Shown here one piece after another: positions 4,644 to 5,608 of a DNA stretch of 5,608 nucleotides. The position numbers and the translations under genes were made by a program. Positions within the stretch are counted from its first letter, which is position 1; every line of letters starts with the position of its first letter. The notes under the pieces were generated by a model. That model was given only the letters and a program-made list of their open reading frames with translations, searched no databases and was not told where the DNA came from. Origin of the DNA: an uncultured Bacilli bacterium (lineage in GTDB: Bacteria; Bacillota_I; Bacilli_A; RF39; UBA660); contig CAKOLP010000069.1 of assembly GCA_934096025.1 (NCBI GenBank), positions 1-5,608 of the forward strand, in the 5' to 3' direction.

Positions 4644-5384
4644 ATGGAAGTAAGTAAAATAAAAAAAGCATTAATAGAGCAAAAGAATATTGGGTTATCT
4701 GGTAATCTTTATCATAAAACACAACTTGATTTTACTTATAATACTAATCATATTGAGGGTTCTACGATAACACCTGATGAAACAGCAAGCATCTATGATA
4801 CTGGAACAATCCTAACGAGTAGTGATAAAGTTATTGTTTTAAAAGATGCTACAAAAACAAAGAATCATTTCACTTTATTTAAATATATGTTAGATACTAT
4901 TGAAGATAAATTAACTGAAGATATGATAAAGAGATTTCATTTTATCTTAAAATCTGGAACTTTAACTGATGGTGAAAAAGAGTGGTTTAATGTTGGGGAG
5001 TATAAAAAGAAAAAGAATTTTGTAGGTAATATTACTACATCTTTACCAAGTAATGTAGCAAGTGACATGAAAAATTTATTAGAATGGTACGATAAAATAC
5101 CTACTAAAACTATTGAAGATGTCATAGAGTTTCATGTTAAGTTCGAAAAAATTCATCCGTTTCAGGATGGCAATGGTCGTATTGGAAGAATGATAATGTT
5201 TAGAGAGTGCTTGTGTAATGATATAGTTCCATTTTATATTGAAGATATAAATAAGGATTTTTATATCCGGGGTATTAGGGAATATCAATTGCATAATGAA
5301 AAAGGTTACTTGATAGACACTTGTTTAAATAGTCAAGATAATTATAAAAAAATGGCTTATTATTTTTTAGAAGATAATGAATAA
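4644..5384 (+). CDS. Class II Fic-domain protein AMP-transferase (self-inhibited)
   Basis: Predicted 246-aa Fic protein. Fic enzymes usually transfer AMP from ATP to a hydroxyl on a target protein. The catalytic loop HPFQDGNGRIGR (171-182) matches the active consensus HxFx(D/E)GNGRxxR: H171 is the base, D175 binds magnesium, and N177, R179 and R182 bind the phosphates. The N-terminal TNHIEG (34-39) fits the inhibitory helix motif (S/T)xxxE(G/N), in which E38 would contact R182 and block ATP gamma-phosphate binding. This is class II, with inhibitor and enzyme in one chain, so no separate antitoxin is expected and none is seen. The helical region 88-118 (TEDMIKRFHFILKSG, then VGEYK) is the usual lead-in to the Fic core. 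The start is ATG 4644 with AAAGGAG at 4631-4637. It stands alone between rpoZ and tRNA-Ala. No target-recognition domain is present, so the target is unknown. Confidence 0.93.
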   Translation: MEVSKIKKALIEQKNIGLSGNLYHKTQLDFTYNTNHIEGSTITPDETASIYDTGTILTSSDKVIVLKDATKTKNHFTLFKYMLDTIEDKLTEDMIKRFHFILKSGTLTDGEKEWFNVGEYKKKKNFVGNITTSLPSNVASDMKNLLEWYDKIPTKTIEDVIEFHVKFEKIHPFQDGNGRIGRMIMFRECLCNDIVPFYIEDINKDFYIRGIREYQLHNEKGYLIDTCLNSQDNYKKMAYYFLEDNE

Positions 5385-5449
5385 TAATTAAATAGTATTA
5401 ATATTTTATAGAAAAAGTATAAAAGTAAGTAAGAATTAATTAAAAGGTA

Positions 5450-5478
5450 TTGATTATTTCATTTTGATATGATAAAAT
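5450..5478 (+). promoter_or_regulatory. Strong promoter of tRNA-Ala
   Basis: TTGATT (5450-5455), a 17-nt spacer and TAAAAT (5473-5478), with TG at 5470-5471 making an extended -10. The start would fall near 5485, about 6 nt before the mature tRNA. Confidence 0.8.
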
Positions 5479-5490
5479 AATCTTGTTCTT

Positions 5491-5564
5491 GGGGAATTAG
5501 CTCAGTTGGCTAGAGCACCACGCTTGCACCGTGGGGGTCGCGGGTTCGAGTCCCACATTCTCCA
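5491..5564 (+). tRNA. tRNA-Ala, anticodon UGC
   Basis: A full cloverleaf can be folded: acceptor 5491-5497 with 5557-5563, D arm GCTC/GAGC, anticodon stem CCACG/CGTGG with loop CTTGCAC (anticodon TGC at 5525-5527), a 5-nt variable loop, and T loop TTCGAGT. The third acceptor pair is G-U (G5493 with T5561), the alanine identity element G3-U70. The discriminator is A5564. CCA is not encoded, so it must be added by nucleotidyltransferase. The T stem has one C-A mismatch (C5541 and A5555). Confidence 0.96.
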
Positions 5565-5578
5565 ACAAGTTGAATGTT

Positions 5579-5608
5579 AGCTCCGTTAGAAAGCGGAGTT
5601 TGTATTTG
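5579..5608 (+). terminator. Probable intrinsic terminator after tRNA-Ala
   Basis: A 9-bp stem (5579-5587 with 5592-5600, including two G-U pairs) with the 4-nt loop AGAA contains the GC-rich core CTCCG/CGGAG. An interrupted T-rich tail follows and runs to the window edge, so its full length cannot be seen. Confidence 0.65.

Noticed and set aside
5385..5449. AT-rich stretch after the Fic gene searched for a terminator
   Set aside because: Short A/T inverted repeats occur (for example around 5390-5410) but none has a G-C core or a following T-run, so no terminator is called.

Overview
All genes in this AT-rich window lie on the plus strand. The RNase P RNA has the class B conserved blocks of Bacillus, every tryptophan is TGG with no in-frame TGA (standard code rather than mycoplasma code 4), and there is a CotD-like spore-coat protein. 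Together these suggest a low-GC Firmicute, probably an uncultured lineage of Bacilli close to the Mollicutes. This is inferred from sequence character; no database search was run.

Layout. 4-1478: rnpB (RNase P RNA), then almost without a gap a short RodZ-like membrane protein and pgsA (phosphatidylglycerophosphate synthase), closed by an inverted repeat with a T-run that begins inside pgsA. 1506-1910: a one-gene unit for a Cys/His-rich CotD-family spore-coat protein, with a SigK-type promoter match upstream and a clear terminator downstream. 1912-2832: an extended -10 promoter and an ASCH-domain ORF. The ORF stops at a TAA and then continues in the same frame as a transglutaminase-like domain that has no start of its own. 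It looks like one fused gene split by a nonsense codon. 2854-4211: a promoter and a two-gene unit with 20 bp overlap: an unrecognised 318-aa protein with a SAP-like N-terminus, then a pseudopilin-like membrane protein. 4243-4577: rpoZ (RNA polymerase omega) with its own good promoter and terminator. 4586-5384: a self-inhibited (class II) Fic AMP-transferase. 5450-5608: promoter, tRNA-Ala(UGC) and a terminator hairpin at the window edge.

The window is a row of short, independently transcribed units rather than one pathway. rnpB/rodZ/pgsA, rpoZ and tRNA-Ala are housekeeping (RNA processing, cell shape, phospholipid synthesis, transcription, translation). The CotD-like, ASCH/transglutaminase, SAP-like/pilin and Fic genes are accessory. 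The observations most worth checking are the in-frame stop between ASCH and transglutaminase domains, the SigK-like promoter on the CotD gene, the fusion of rnpB to the rodZ leader, the coupled unknown/pseudopilin pair, and a mismatch in the tRNA-Ala T stem. I see no CRISPR array, insertion sequence or prophage. No stretch over 300 bases lacks a gene.
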